From contig CADCUJ010000002.1 of NCBI GenBank assembly GCA_902805855.1, positions 8,420 through 55,954 of the forward strand: DNA of 47,535 nt. The letters run 5' to 3'. The stretch's first letter is position 1; each line of letters begins with the position of its first letter. Both the position numbers and the translations under genes were made by a program. A model generated the notes under the pieces. It was not told the DNA's origin. It saw nothing but the letters and a program-made list of their open reading frames with translations, and ran no database searches. Shown in pieces: positions 1 to 8,103 of the stretch. The DNA is from an uncultured Nocardioidaceae bacterium. Lineage in GTDB: Bacteria; Actinomycetota; Actinomycetes; Propionibacteriales; Nocardioidaceae.

Positions 1-370
1 TGTTGCGCAGGGTGGTCATCGTCAGCTGCTCGACCGCCTGGATGTAGTTCGCGATCTCGTACGTCGCCGCGACGGGGTCGGTCACCTGGAAGTAGATGAC
101 CGTGTCGATGGAGACCACCAGGTTGTCCTCGGTGATCACCGGCTGGGGCGGGAAGGACACCACCTGCTCGCGGAGGTCGATCATGTAGCGGACCTTGTCC
201 ACGAACGGGACGACGACGTTCAGGCCGGCCGGCAGCGAGCCCTTGTACTTGCCGAAGCGCTCGACGATGCCGGCCCGGGCCTGGGGGACGATGCGGATCG
301 TCTTGACCAGCAGGGCCACGGTGAACAGCACCAGCAGGACGAACAGCACCAAGATGCCTATGCCATCCAC
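1..370 (-). CDS. SPFH/band-7 (stomatin/prohibitin-like) membrane protein, N-terminal part
   Basis: The gene runs off the left edge, so only the first 123 residues are present. The GTG start at 370 follows a GAGAGGAAA ribosome site. Residues 3-22 form one hydrophobic membrane segment (GILVLFVLLVLF), followed by the SPFH entry typical of the family: IVPQARAGIVERFGKYKG, then LPAGLNVVVPFVDKV. SPFH proteins form large membrane-attached rings that organise membrane domains and control membrane proteases. The NfeD partner gene lies 19 bp upstream on the same strand, and SPFH-NfeD pairing is a well-known operon arrangement (Rv1488-Rv1487 in M. tuberculosis, from memory). The family is secure; the client process cannot be told from sequence. 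Confidence 0.93.
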   Translation of the reverse strand, partial: MDGIGILVLFVLLVLFTVALLVKTIRIVPQARAGIVERFGKYKGSLPAGLNVVVPFVDKVRYMIDLREQVVSFPPQPVITEDNLVVSIDTVIYFQVTDPVAATYEIANYIQAVEQLTMTTLRN

Positions 371-389
371 GGCGTTTCCTCTCTGTCGT

Positions 390-851
390 TCAGGGTTCCA
401 GCGTCGGGACCTTGTGCACGAGAGCGGTAGCGCCCTTGATCTCGAACACGTCCACGGTGGCGCCGGCCGCGATGGTCTCGGTCTCGTCGTAGGACCTGGC
501 GGTCCAGATCTCGCCGGCGATCTTGATGCGTCCGCCCTGACCGGAGACCTCGTCCAGGACCAGGCCCTGCTTGCCGATCAGCGCGGAGTGTCCGAGGGTG
601 AGCTCGGGTCCGGCGTGCAGCCGCTTGACGATGCCCGGGCGGACCAGGGCGAGCATCCCGACCGACGCCCCGACGGCGGCGAGGATCTGGAACGGCAGGC
701 CCAGCGAAGTCAGCGCGACGACCATCCCGACCACCGCGCCGACTGCCATCATCAGCAGCACCAGGTCCAGGCTCACCAGCTCCGCCCCGCCGAGGAGCAG
801 CGCCAGAGCGAGCCAGGCGTGCCATTCCTCGATCTGCTTGAGCCAGTCCAC
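390..851 (-). CDS. NfeD-like membrane protein
   Basis: A 153-residue protein. An amphipathic start (MDWLKQIEEWHAW) is followed by about three or four hydrophobic segments between residues 12 and 85, then a soluble C-terminal OB-fold of roughly residues 90-150 (LIGKQGLVLDEV, GRIKIAGEIWTARS, VDVFEIKG). That is the short NfeD type without the ClpP-like protease domain. NfeD proteins partner with SPFH proteins, and the SPFH gene lies just downstream. The ATG at 851 is 9 bp after the stop of the ABC ATPase, so the three minus-strand genes probably form one operon. Confidence 0.92.
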   Translation of the reverse strand: MDWLKQIEEWHAWLALALLLGGAELVSLDLVLLMMAVGAVVGMVVALTSLGLPFQILAAVGASVGMLALVRPGIVKRLHAGPELTLGHSALIGKQGLVLDEVSGQGGRIKIAGEIWTARSYDETETIAAGATVDVFEIKGATALVHKVPTLEP

Positions 852-860
852 CCCTCCAGC

Positions 861-1667
861 CTAGTCGAGCGGAGTACGACGACGGGCGCGTCGCCGCGCG
901 GCCCAGCGACCGTCCTGGTGGGTCAGCTTGAGGGGCATGCCGAACGTGGTCGAGAGGATCTGCTCGGTCATCACCTCCTCGAGCGGACCGGAGGCAACCA
1001 CCTCGCCCCGCCGCATCAGCAGGGCGTGGGTGAATCCGGGCGGGATCTCCTCGACGTGGTGGGAGACCAGCACGGTGGCCGGTGCCGTGTCGTCCATAGC
1101 CAGCGACGACAGCAGGGAGACCAGGTCCTCCCGCCCACCCAGGTCGAGCCCAGCGGCCGGTTCGTCGAGCAGCATCAGCTCCGGGTCGGTCATCAGGGCT
1201 CGGGCGATCTGGACCCGTTTGCGCTCGCCCTCGCTCAGCGTCCCGAAGGTTCGTTCCGCGAGGTGGGCGACCCCGACCTGCGACAGCAGCAGGGAGGTAC
1301 GCGTGTGGTCCAGCTCGTCGTACCGCTCGCGCCATCGGCCGACCACGCCGTAGGACGCGGAGACGACCACGTCGTGCACTCGCTCCTGCCGCGGGATCCG
1401 GTCTGCCAGGGCCGCGCTGGTCAGGCCGATCCGCGGGCGCAGCTCGAACACGTCGACGGTGCCGAGCACCTCGCCGAGGATGCCGGCGACGCCAGTCGCG
1501 GGATGGATCTGGGCGGAGGCGATCTGCAGCAGGGTGGTCTTCCCGGCACCGTTGGGCCCGAGAACGACCCAGCGCTCGTCCTCCTCGACCGTCCAGTCGA
1601 CGCCCCGGACCAAGGTGGCCCCACCCCGCTTGACGGTGACGTCGGCGAGCTCGAGAACGGCATCCAT
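861..1667 (-). CDS. ABC transporter ATP-binding protein (YlmA-like, stand-alone)
   Basis: A 268-residue single ABC domain. Walker A is GPNGAGKTT near residue 40, the signature is LSEGERKRVQIARAL, Walker B is LMLLDEPAAGLD, and the H-loop is in VLVSHHVEEIP. The signature has Glu where most importers have Gly (LSGGE), which I associate with YlmA-type ATPases. There is no permease gene beside it, so the transported substrate is unknown. The ATG at 1667 is preferred because a TAGGTT -10-like hexamer lies 8 nt upstream, back to back with the promoter of the divergent gene at 1708. The tail is Arg-rich (ARRRARRRTPLD). Confidence 0.88.
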   Translation of the reverse strand: MDAVLELADVTVKRGGATLVRGVDWTVEEDERWVVLGPNGAGKTTLLQIASAQIHPATGVAGILGEVLGTVDVFELRPRIGLTSAALADRIPRQERVHDVVVSASYGVVGRWRERYDELDHTRTSLLLSQVGVAHLAERTFGTLSEGERKRVQIARALMTDPELMLLDEPAAGLDLGGREDLVSLLSSLAMDDTAPATVLVSHHVEEIPPGFTHALLMRRGEVVASGPLEEVMTEQILSTTFGMPLKLTHQDGRWAARRRARRRTPLD

Positions 1668-1675
1668 GACGGCCC

Positions 1676-1700
1676 AACCTACGACATCGCGCCGTAGGCT
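1676..1700. promoter_or_regulatory. Divergent leaderless-type promoters
   Basis: On the minus strand TAGGTT (1681-1676) lies 8 nt before the ATG at 1667. On the plus strand TAGGCT (1695-1700) lies 7 nt before the GTG at 1708. At this spacing transcription would start at or next to each start codon. Confidence 0.5.
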
Positions 1701-1707
1701 CTGCCGC

Positions 1708-2445
1708 GTGAGTGGGCCCCTGACACTGCCGACCTCGGCGCGTCTCGCGCTCTGGTACTCGGCCTGGGCGGCCGGGGAGACCAGCCTGGACGACGCCAGG
1801 GACGCTGTCATCGGCTCGGACGCGGGCCACGATGTGACCGGTCTGCCGGGAGAGCGGGAGCCCTTGCCGCTGATCCTCGCCCTCGGTCGACTGCGTGCGG
1901 CTGGCGCAGCCTCGGCCGGCATCGCACTGCCTGTGCCCGGTGACCCGATGGGAGTCGCCGCGCCGAGCGAGTTCACCGCCGGTGCGATCGAGGCAGGGGA
2001 GGCCGTGCTTCTCGAAGGGGCCGAGATCGGGCTGGTCCCGCACCGGACCGGCGCGGGCGTGGTCTGGGCGGCCCACCGTGCGGTGCACAGGCGGCAGGTC
2101 CCCGACCTCCACGAGGCCGACACCGGCCTGCGCGAGACCATCCTCGTCGCCGCAGACACGCTGGCCGCCCTGGACGTGGCCCGCTGGCGACCCGAGGTGG
2201 CAGACGAGCTGATGAACCTGCGACGGCCGGCTGATCTGTCGGTGCCTCGGACCACGGCTCCACGAGCGCTGCGCGTCCTCTCGCTGTCGCTGCGCTGCCA
2301 AAGCGTCGTGGACCTCGCGCTGGACGACGACGGGGCTGCGCTCACCGCGGGTGAGGCGGACAAGCGTCGGGCGGCGTTGCTGCCTTTGGGACAGGCGGCC
2401 AGACGAGGCGTGGTGGCGGCCTGCTCGCCCGGTGCGGGACGGTAG
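1708..2445 (+). CDS. Conserved actinobacterial protein of unknown function
   Basis: A 245-residue protein with GTG start 7 nt after a TAGGCT hexamer. It is soluble and Ala/Leu-rich, with no signal peptide or membrane segment. Segments that look structured are LPTSARLALWYSAWAAG at the N-terminus, a central part (LPLILALGRLRAAGA, VPGDPMGV) and a C-terminal helical half (LRETILVAADTLAALDVARW). I do not recognise a catalytic motif. It sits 12 bp upstream of serB on the same strand, and the TAG stop forms part of the likely serB -10 hexamer. Codon use is normal for the window, so I take it as a real gene; no function is proposed. Confidence 0.8.
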   Translation: MSGPLTLPTSARLALWYSAWAAGETSLDDARDAVIGSDAGHDVTGLPGEREPLPLILALGRLRAAGAASAGIALPVPGDPMGVAAPSEFTAGAIEAGEAVLLEGAEIGLVPHRTGAGVVWAAHRAVHRRQVPDLHEADTGLRETILVAADTLAALDVARWRPEVADELMNLRRPADLSVPRTTAPRALRVLSLSLRCQSVVDLALDDDGAALTAGEADKRRAALLPLGQAARRGVVAACSPGAGR

Positions 2446-2457
2446 CCTCACCGCGTC

Positions 2458-3693
2458 ATGGCAACCGCAAGCCCTGCGTCGGGTGATGAGTCGCAGACCC
2501 TGCTGATCACGCTGACCGGCAAGGATCGCCCGGGCGTGACCTCCACGATGTTCTCCACGCTGGCCGCCTTCGGCGTCACTGTGCTCGACATCGAGCAGAT
2601 CGTGCTGCGCCGTCGCCTCGTCCTCGGCGTGCTCGTCACCCCTCCACGGGACGAGGCGTCGCTGCGCGCTGCTCTGGAGCGGGTCGCCGGTGAGCTCGAG
2701 ATGCAGGTCGAGGTGCTCCGCGGGACCGGTGACAACCGGGAGCGACGCGAGGGGCGTAGCCATGTCACGGTTCTCGGCACCCCGCTCAGGCCGGCCGCGG
2801 TGGCCGCGATCGCGGGCCGGATCGCCGACACCGGCGCGAACATCGACCGGATCGAGCGGATGGCGAGATACCCGGTCACCGCGATAGACCTGCACGTGTC
2901 CGGTACGCACCCGGACCGGCTGCGCGTCGTGCTGGCCGAGGAAGCAGCCCGGCAGAGCGTCGACGTCGCCGTACAACCCGCCAACCTGCTGCGGCGAGGG
3001 ATGCGGCTGATCGTGATGGACGTCGACTCGACCCTCGTCCAGGGCGAGGTGATCGAGATGCTCGCCGACCGCGCCGGCTGTCACGCCGAGGTGGTGGCGA
3101 TCACCGAGGCCGCAATGCGTGGCGAGCTGGACTTCGAGCAGTCGTTGCGCGCCCGCGTCGCCCTGCTGAGGGGGCTCGACGCTACGTGCCTGGAACAGGT
3201 GTACCAAGGCATCGTGCTCGCTCCCGGCGCCCGGACACTGGTCCGGACGTTGAAGCGGCTCGGCTACCGCTTCGCGATCGTCTCGGGCGGGTTCAGCGCG
3301 ATCATCGACAAGATCGCGGCCGACCTCGGCATCGACTTCGCGGCCGCCAACGAGCTCGAGGTGGTCGACGGAAAGCTCACCGGGAGGATCCTCGGCGATG
3401 TGGTGGACCGGGCCGGCAAGGCCGATGCGCTCCGCAGGTTCGCCGAGGAGGCCAAGGTGCCGCAGGCCTCGACCATCGCCATCGGTGACGGCGCGAACGA
3501 CCTCGACATGCTCGCCGCGGCCGGACTGGGGATCGCCTTCAACGCCAAGCCGGTGGTGCAACGAGCCGCCGACGCGGCCGTCAACGTGCCCTACCTCGAC
3601 GCGATCATCTACCTGCTCGGGATCAGCCGCGAAGAGGTCGAGGCGGCGGACTCGGAGATGGGCATCACCACCCCGGCCCCTCCCCTGGCCTAG
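2458..3693 (+). CDS. serB: Phosphoserine phosphatase with N-terminal ACT domains
   Basis: This 411-residue enzyme hydrolyses O-phospho-L-serine, the last step of serine synthesis. Residues 13-90 and about 100-175 form two ACT-like modules (LLITLTGKDRPGVTS; HVTVLGTPLRP), which in actinobacterial SerB bind serine for feedback control. The HAD domain begins at about residue 183 with nucleophile Asp188 in DVDSTL, continues with motif II around VSGGF, and ends with motif III/IV GDGANDLDML. Length and architecture match the two-ACT SerB2 type. The ATG at 2458 follows a TAGCCT hexamer by 9 nt. Confidence 0.96.
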   Translation: MATASPASGDESQTLLITLTGKDRPGVTSTMFSTLAAFGVTVLDIEQIVLRRRLVLGVLVTPPRDEASLRAALERVAGELEMQVEVLRGTGDNRERREGRSHVTVLGTPLRPAAVAAIAGRIADTGANIDRIERMARYPVTAIDLHVSGTHPDRLRVVLAEEAARQSVDVAVQPANLLRRGMRLIVMDVDSTLVQGEVIEMLADRAGCHAEVVAITEAAMRGELDFEQSLRARVALLRGLDATCLEQVYQGIVLAPGARTLVRTLKRLGYRFAIVSGGFSAIIDKIAADLGIDFAAANELEVVDGKLTGRILGDVVDRAGKADALRRFAEEAKVPQASTIAIGDGANDLDMLAAAGLGIAFNAKPVVQRAADAAVNVPYLDAIIYLLGISREEVEAADSEMGITTPAPPLA

Positions 3694-3713
3694 GCAGCCA
3701 TCCCAGAGGCTGC
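3694..3713. terminator. Hairpin between convergent serB and sixA-like genes
   Basis: GCAGCC - 8 nt - GGCTGC is a perfect 6-bp stem directly after the serB stop and just before the end of the convergent gene. There is no T tract. It could end transcription from both sides. Confidence 0.45.
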
Positions 3714-3721
3714 GGCGCTGC

Positions 3722-4315
3722 TCAGCCCTGGCCGACGTAGAAGTCGCTGACGCGTCCGGTCTGCTCGCCCAGCTCGGACCAGGGAACCTCGACCTCGTAG
3801 ACGACCAGTGCTCCGGCCGGGAACCCGTGCAGCATCTGGTGGATCGCGTCCGGGTCACCGTCTCCGTCGTCGAGCTGGTTCACGACCTCACCGGCGCTCG
3901 GGTTGTGGCCGATGAACGCGGCGACGCGGGCGTCGGCGGGAAGTGCCCGCAGCGCGTCGAGCACGACGTCGGCGCTGCCGCTGTAGACCGCCTCGTCGAT
4001 CCGCACCGTTGCCGAGCCCTCCGGGCCCCCCGGGCTCCCCGGGCTCCCCGGGCCCTCCGCATCCTCCGGGTCCGCCGAGGAGGCAACCGACTCCCAGGAC
4101 GCCAGGCCTTCGGCAGCAGCCGTCCAGGTGGCCTGCGCGCGGACCGCCGACGACACGACGACGTGGTCCGGCAGGACACCGGTCTGCGCCAGGTGGCGCC
4201 CGGCGTCCCGTGCGGCCCGGATCCCGCGCTCGGTCAGCGCACGCTCGTGGTCGGTCGAGGCGAAGGGTTCGGCCTTCGCGTGCCGCATCAGGATCAGTCG
4301 TCGAGTCCTGGTCAC
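3722..4315 (-). CDS. SixA-type histidine phosphatase
   Basis: A 197-residue protein of the histidine phosphatase (phosphoglycerate mutase-like) superfamily. The catalytic signature LMRHAKAEP lies at residues 8-16, with His11 as presumed phospho-acceptor. The second conserved His is in AFIGHNPSAGEV, as in SixA and related phosphohistidine phosphatases. The GTG start at 4315 is followed by a basic MTRTRR start. An odd feature is a collagen-like Gly-Pro-Ser tract (GPGSPGSPGGPEGS) between the two halves of the fold, encoded by a tandem 9-bp repeat. The substrate is not evident; SixA acts on phosphohistidine proteins in E. coli. Confidence 0.88.
   Translation of the reverse strand: MTRTRRLILMRHAKAEPFASTDHERALTERGIRAARDAGRHLAQTGVLPDHVVVSSAVRAQATWTAAAEGLASWESVASSADPEDAEGPGSPGSPGGPEGSATVRIDEAVYSGSADVVLDALRALPADARVAAFIGHNPSAGEVVNQLDDGDGDPDAIHQMLHGFPAGALVVYEVEVPWSELGEQTGRVSDFYVGQG
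4022..4057. repeat. Tandem 9-bp minisatellite inside the sixA-like gene
   Basis: Four adjacent copies of the consensus CGGGCYCCC lie in frame within the coding sequence and give the Gly-Ser-Pro tract on the minus strand. Copies 2 and 3 are identical; 1 and 4 differ by one or two bases. Confidence 0.85.
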
Positions 4316-4335
4316 GGGCCCACTCTGGCACCCCT

Positions 4336-4341
4336 TAGGCT
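4336..4341 (+). promoter_or_regulatory. Leaderless-type -10 element of the cyanophycinase gene
   Basis: TAGGCT lies 7 nt before the ATG at 4349, which has no clear ribosome-binding site. Confidence 0.5.
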
Positions 4342-4348
4342 GCCGTGC

Positions 4349-5335
4349 ATGCCGAACGGTCCCGCCGACCAGCCGAGCCCGCGGCGTCCGGGGGCGCTGC
4401 TCGCGATCGGCGGGGCGGAGGACAAGCTCGGGAAGCGGTCGGTTCTTCGCGCGTTCGTGTCCGCGGCCGGCGGCCCGAACGCCAAGATCGCGGTCGTCCC
4501 CACCGCTTCTTCACTGGGACCCGAGGTGGTCGAGGTGTACGAGGCGCTCTTCCGCCGCCTGGGGGCGCAGGGGGTGGTCGCGGCCCGACCGCAGTCACGC
4601 GAGCAGGCGAACGACCCGGCGATGGCCGCAACCCTGGACGAGGTCACCGGAGTCTTCATGACCGGCGGCAACCAGCTCAAGCTGTCCGCGATCGTCAACG
4701 GCACCCGCTTCGGTGACGCGATCCGAGCCGCTCACGCGCGGGGCGCTGCGGTCGGTGGTACCTCGGCGGGAGCCAGCGTCCAGTCCGCGCACATGGTCGC
4801 CTTCGGCTCGGGAGGCGCGACCCCCAAGCAGCGGATGACCCAGCTCGCCGCGGGTCTCGGCCTGGTGCGCGACTGCGTCATCGACCAGCACTTCGACCAG
4901 CGAAACCGCTACGGGCGGCTGCTGATGATCGTGGCGCAGAGTCCCAGCCTGCTCGGCCTCGGCGTCGACGAGGACACCGCGGCCATCGTCACCGAGGAGG
5001 ATGGACGCCAGGTGCTGCGGGTCGCCGGACGGGGCGCGGTCACCATCCTCGACGGCCGCGACGTGGTGTCCAACGCCCACGAGGCCCGCCAGACGGCGCC
5101 GCTGCTCGCCTCCGGCGTGGTGCTGCACGTGCTGCCCGCCGGCGCGGCGTTCGACCTCACCGGCAAGTCGCTGATCGAGCAGGCGCCGACGGTGGACCCC
5201 ACCGAGGCCGAGGAGCTCGCAGTTGCAAACCAGGACCTGAGCCGGTTGGCTCGCGATATCGCCGCAGGCGACGTCTCGCCGTCCATCCTGCGCAGGAGGC
5301 GCGCGCGCCGACACCAGGAAGGAGACCAGGGTTGA
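4349..5335 (+). CDS. cphB: Cyanophycinase
   Basis: A 328-residue member of the S51 serine peptidase family, which degrades cyanophycin (multi-L-arginyl-poly-L-aspartate) to beta-Asp-Arg dipeptides. The N-terminal ALLAIGGAEDK segment is typical, and the nucleophile elbow GGTSAGAS places Ser139 as the catalytic residue. FMTGGNQLKL and DQHFDQRNRYGRL are also family motifs. There is no signal peptide, so it is intracellular. Its stop overlaps the TTG start of cphA by 4 bp (TTGA), so synthesis and breakdown of the polymer are translationally coupled. The start at 4349 is supported by TAGGCT 7 nt upstream. Confidence 0.96.
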   Translation: MPNGPADQPSPRRPGALLAIGGAEDKLGKRSVLRAFVSAAGGPNAKIAVVPTASSLGPEVVEVYEALFRRLGAQGVVAARPQSREQANDPAMAATLDEVTGVFMTGGNQLKLSAIVNGTRFGDAIRAAHARGAAVGGTSAGASVQSAHMVAFGSGGATPKQRMTQLAAGLGLVRDCVIDQHFDQRNRYGRLLMIVAQSPSLLGLGVDEDTAAIVTEEDGRQVLRVAGRGAVTILDGRDVVSNAHEARQTAPLLASGVVLHVLPAGAAFDLTGKSLIEQAPTVDPTEAEELAVANQDLSRLARDIAAGDVSPSILRRRRARRHQEGDQG

Positions 5336-8103
5336 GCACGGCACGACCCAGCCCCGACCTGGCGATCTTGGAGACCCGCGTCTACCGCGGCGCGAACATC
5401 TGGTCCTACGAGAAGGCGATCCACCTCGTGGTCGACCTCGGGTCGCTCGAGGACTACCCGACCAGCTCCCTGCCCGACTTCACCGAGAACCTGCTGCAGA
5501 TGCTGCCGGGCCTGCGTGAGCACTCCTGCTCACGGGGCCGCAGGGGCGGGTTCGTCGAGCGGCTCAACGAGGGCACCTGGCTCGGGCACGTCACCGAGCA
5601 CCTCGCGCTGGCCCTGCAGCAGGCGGTCGGGCATGACGTGCGGCGAGGGAAGACCCGCCAGATCAAGGGAGAGCACGGCCGCTACAACATCATCTACGGG
5701 TACGTCGACGAGCAGGTCGCCCTGGCCGCGTCGCGTCTTGCCGTTCGCATGGTCAACCACCTGGTCTCTGCGGACCGCGACTTCGACTTCGAGCAGGAGC
5801 TCGAGCAGTTCATCCTGCGCGCCGAGCGCACCGCGTTCGGCCCCTCGACGCAGGCGATCCTGGACGAGGCGCTCTCTCGGGACATCCCGTGGATCCGGCT
5901 CAACAAGCACTCGTTGGTGCAGCTAGGCCAAGGGGTCCACCAGAAGCGGATCCGCGCCACGATGACGTCGGCGACCGGTGCGATCGCCGTCGACATCGCC
6001 TCCGACAAGGACCTCACCACCCGGTTGCTGGGCGCCGCCGGTCTCCCGGTCCCGCGGCAGGAGTCGGTGCGCACCGCAGACCAGGCGGTCGCGGTCGCGA
6101 GCCGGATCGGCTACCCCGTCGTGTGCAAGCCGCTCGACGGCAACCACGGTCGCGGTGTCGCACTGGACCTGCAGGACGCCGACGCCGTGCGAGGCGCCTT
6201 CCCCACCGCGCAGGAGCAGTCCCGGCGCGGCTGGGTGATCATCGAGTCGTTCATCACCGGGCGCGACTACCGCTGTCTGATCATCGACGGTCGGCTGTCC
6301 GCGGTGGCCGAGCGAGTTCCGGCGCACGTGGTCGGCGACGGCCGCAGCTCAGTCGAGGACCTGGTCGAGCTCACCAACGCCGACCCGAGACGAGGCGTCG
6401 GCCACGAGAAGGTGCTCACCCGGATCAAGGTCGACGACGCGGCGGTCGAGCTGCTCGCCACGCAGGGGTACAAGCTCGGTGACGTGCCGCCCGCAGGCGA
6501 GACCGTGAAGCTGACCCTGACCGGGAACATGTCGACCGGCGGCATCTCGATCGACCGGACCTTCGAGGCGCACCCGGAGAACATCGAGATCGCCGAGGAG
6601 GCGGCCCGGGTGATCGGCCTGGACATCGCCGGGATCGACTTCATCTGCCCGGACATCACCGAGGCGGTGCGGGAGACCGGTGGGGCGATCTGTGAGGTCA
6701 ACGCCGCCCCCGGATTCCGGATGCACACGCACCCGACCATGGGTGACCCCCAGTTCATCTCCAAACCCGTGGTCGACATGCTCTTCCCGCCGGGTGCGCC
6801 GAGCAGGATCCCCGTGGTCGCGGTGACCGGCACCAACGGCAAGACCACATCGGCTCGGATGATCTCGCACATCTTCAAGGGGATGGGCCGCAAGGTGGGG
6901 ATGACCTCCACCGACGGCGTGGTCATCGACGAACGGCTGGTGATCCGCGCCGATGCGTCGGGGCCGAAGTCGGCGCGGATGGTGCTGCAGAACCCGCGCG
7001 TCGACTTCGCGGTCTTCGAGGTGGCCCGCGGCGGCATCCTGCGTGAGGGGCTGGGCTACGAGCGCAACGACGTGGCCGTCGTGCTCAACGTGCAGCCGGA
7101 CCACCTGGGGCTCCGTGGCATCGACACCGTCGAGCAGCTTGCCGACGTGAAGGCGGTCCTGGTGGAGGCGGTGCCGCGCGACGGACATGCCGTGCTCAAC
7201 GCCGACGACCCGCTGGTGCGCCAGATGCGGCGGCGCTGCTCTGGGCAGGTGGTGTGGTTCTCGATGTCCGAGCCGGGCTCGGAGGAGCGCGAGATGATCG
7301 ACCAGCACTGCCGCCGCGGTGGCAAGGCGCTGGTGCTCGAGCCGAGCGAACGCGGCGAGATGATCGTGGTGCGCCACGGACGCCGCGAGATGCAGCTGGC
7401 CTGGACCCATCTGCTCCCGGCCACCTTCGGCGGCCGTGCCCGGATGAACGTGCAGAACGCGCTGGCGTCCGCCGCGGCGGCGTTCGCCTCGGGAGCGCCG
7501 CTGCACGACATCCGTCAGGGGCTGCGCACCTTCTCCAGCAACTACTACCTGTCCCCCGGCCGGCTGAACGAGGTCGAGGTCAACGGCGTCAACGTGATCG
7601 TCGACTACTGCCACAACGCGCCTGGGATGCGGATGCTCGGTGACTTCGTGGATCGGGTGGGTGACAGTCTCGAGGCGACCAGCGACCTGGCCAAGCCGTC
7701 GCGGATCGGGGTGGTGGCCACGGCGGGTGACCGTCGAGACGACGACATGCGCGAGCTGGGCAGGGAGGCGGCCGAGCACTTCGACGTGCTCGTCGTCCGC
7801 GAGGACGTCGCGCTTCGCGGTCGCTCACGCGGCGCCACCGCCGAGCTGGTCGCCGAGGGGGCCCGTGCCCGGATGGCCGACGGCGCGCGCTGCAAGCAGG
7901 CCGAGATCGTGGTGGAGGAGATCGACGCGGTCCGGCACGCGATGTCGCGCGCCAACAAGGGCGACCTGGTGGTGCTGTGCGTGGACCAGCACTCCGAGGT
8001 GATGGCGGAGCTGGAGAACTGGTCCCACCAGGCCCAGGCCGGCTCGGGACCGTCCGACTCCGGCTCGGTGGCCGACCCCGACTACGCGCCGCCCGCCGAC
8101 TGA
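5332..8103 (+). CDS. cphA: Cyanophycin synthetase
   Basis: A 923-residue enzyme that polymerises Asp and Arg into cyanophycin using ATP. It has three parts: an N-terminal domain (about 1-170), an ATP-grasp domain (about 200-480, with VVCKPLDGNHGRGV) that in characterised CphA1 adds Asp, and a Mur-ligase domain from about 490 that adds Arg, with GTNGKTT at 500-506, DHLGLRG and NADDP. The length fits CphA1 (about 870-900 aa). The TTG start overlaps the cyanophycinase stop and has a strong GAAGGAGACC site. The 3' end overlaps the convergent CphA-like gene by 22 bp. The Asp/Pro-rich tail (SGSVADPDYAPPAD) looks disordered. Confidence 0.97.
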   Translation: MSTARPSPDLAILETRVYRGANIWSYEKAIHLVVDLGSLEDYPTSSLPDFTENLLQMLPGLREHSCSRGRRGGFVERLNEGTWLGHVTEHLALALQQAVGHDVRRGKTRQIKGEHGRYNIIYGYVDEQVALAASRLAVRMVNHLVSADRDFDFEQELEQFILRAERTAFGPSTQAILDEALSRDIPWIRLNKHSLVQLGQGVHQKRIRATMTSATGAIAVDIASDKDLTTRLLGAAGLPVPRQESVRTADQAVAVASRIGYPVVCKPLDGNHGRGVALDLQDADAVRGAFPTAQEQSRRGWVIIESFITGRDYRCLIIDGRLSAVAERVPAHVVGDGRSSVEDLVELTNADPRRGVGHEKVLTRIKVDDAAVELLATQGYKLGDVPPAGETVKLTLTGNMSTGGISIDRTFEAHPENIEIAEEAARVIGLDIAGIDFICPDITEAVRETGGAICEVNAAPGFRMHTHPTMGDPQFISKPVVDMLFPPGAPSRIPVVAVTGTNGKTTSARMISHIFKGMGRKVGMTSTDGVVIDERLVIRADASGPKSARMVLQNPRVDFAVFEVARGGILREGLGYERNDVAVVLNVQPDHLGLRGIDTVEQLADVKAVLVEAVPRDGHAVLNADDPLVRQMRRRCSGQVVWFSMSEPGSEEREMIDQHCRRGGKALVLEPSERGEMIVVRHGRREMQLAWTHLLPATFGGRARMNVQNALASAAAAFASGAPLHDIRQGLRTFSSNYYLSPGRLNEVEVNGVNVIVDYCHNAPGMRMLGDFVDRVGDSLEATSDLAKPSRIGVVATAGDRRDDDMRELGREAAEHFDVLVVREDVALRGRSRGATAELVAEGARARMADGARCKQAEIVVEEIDAVRHAMSRANKGDLVVLCVDQHSEVMAELENWSHQAQAGSGPSDSGSVADPDYAPPAD

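Noticed and set aside
358-3858. Minus-strand 1166-codon frame
   Set aside because: It covers NfeD, the ABC ATPase, the unknown gene and serB in other frames. Its translation is Arg/Gly-rich without motifs, the usual shadow of high-GC genes.
3943-4338. Plus-strand Pro-rich frame resembling a collagen-like protein
   Set aside because: It is the antisense of the sixA-like gene; the Pro/Gly run comes from the 9-bp repeat.
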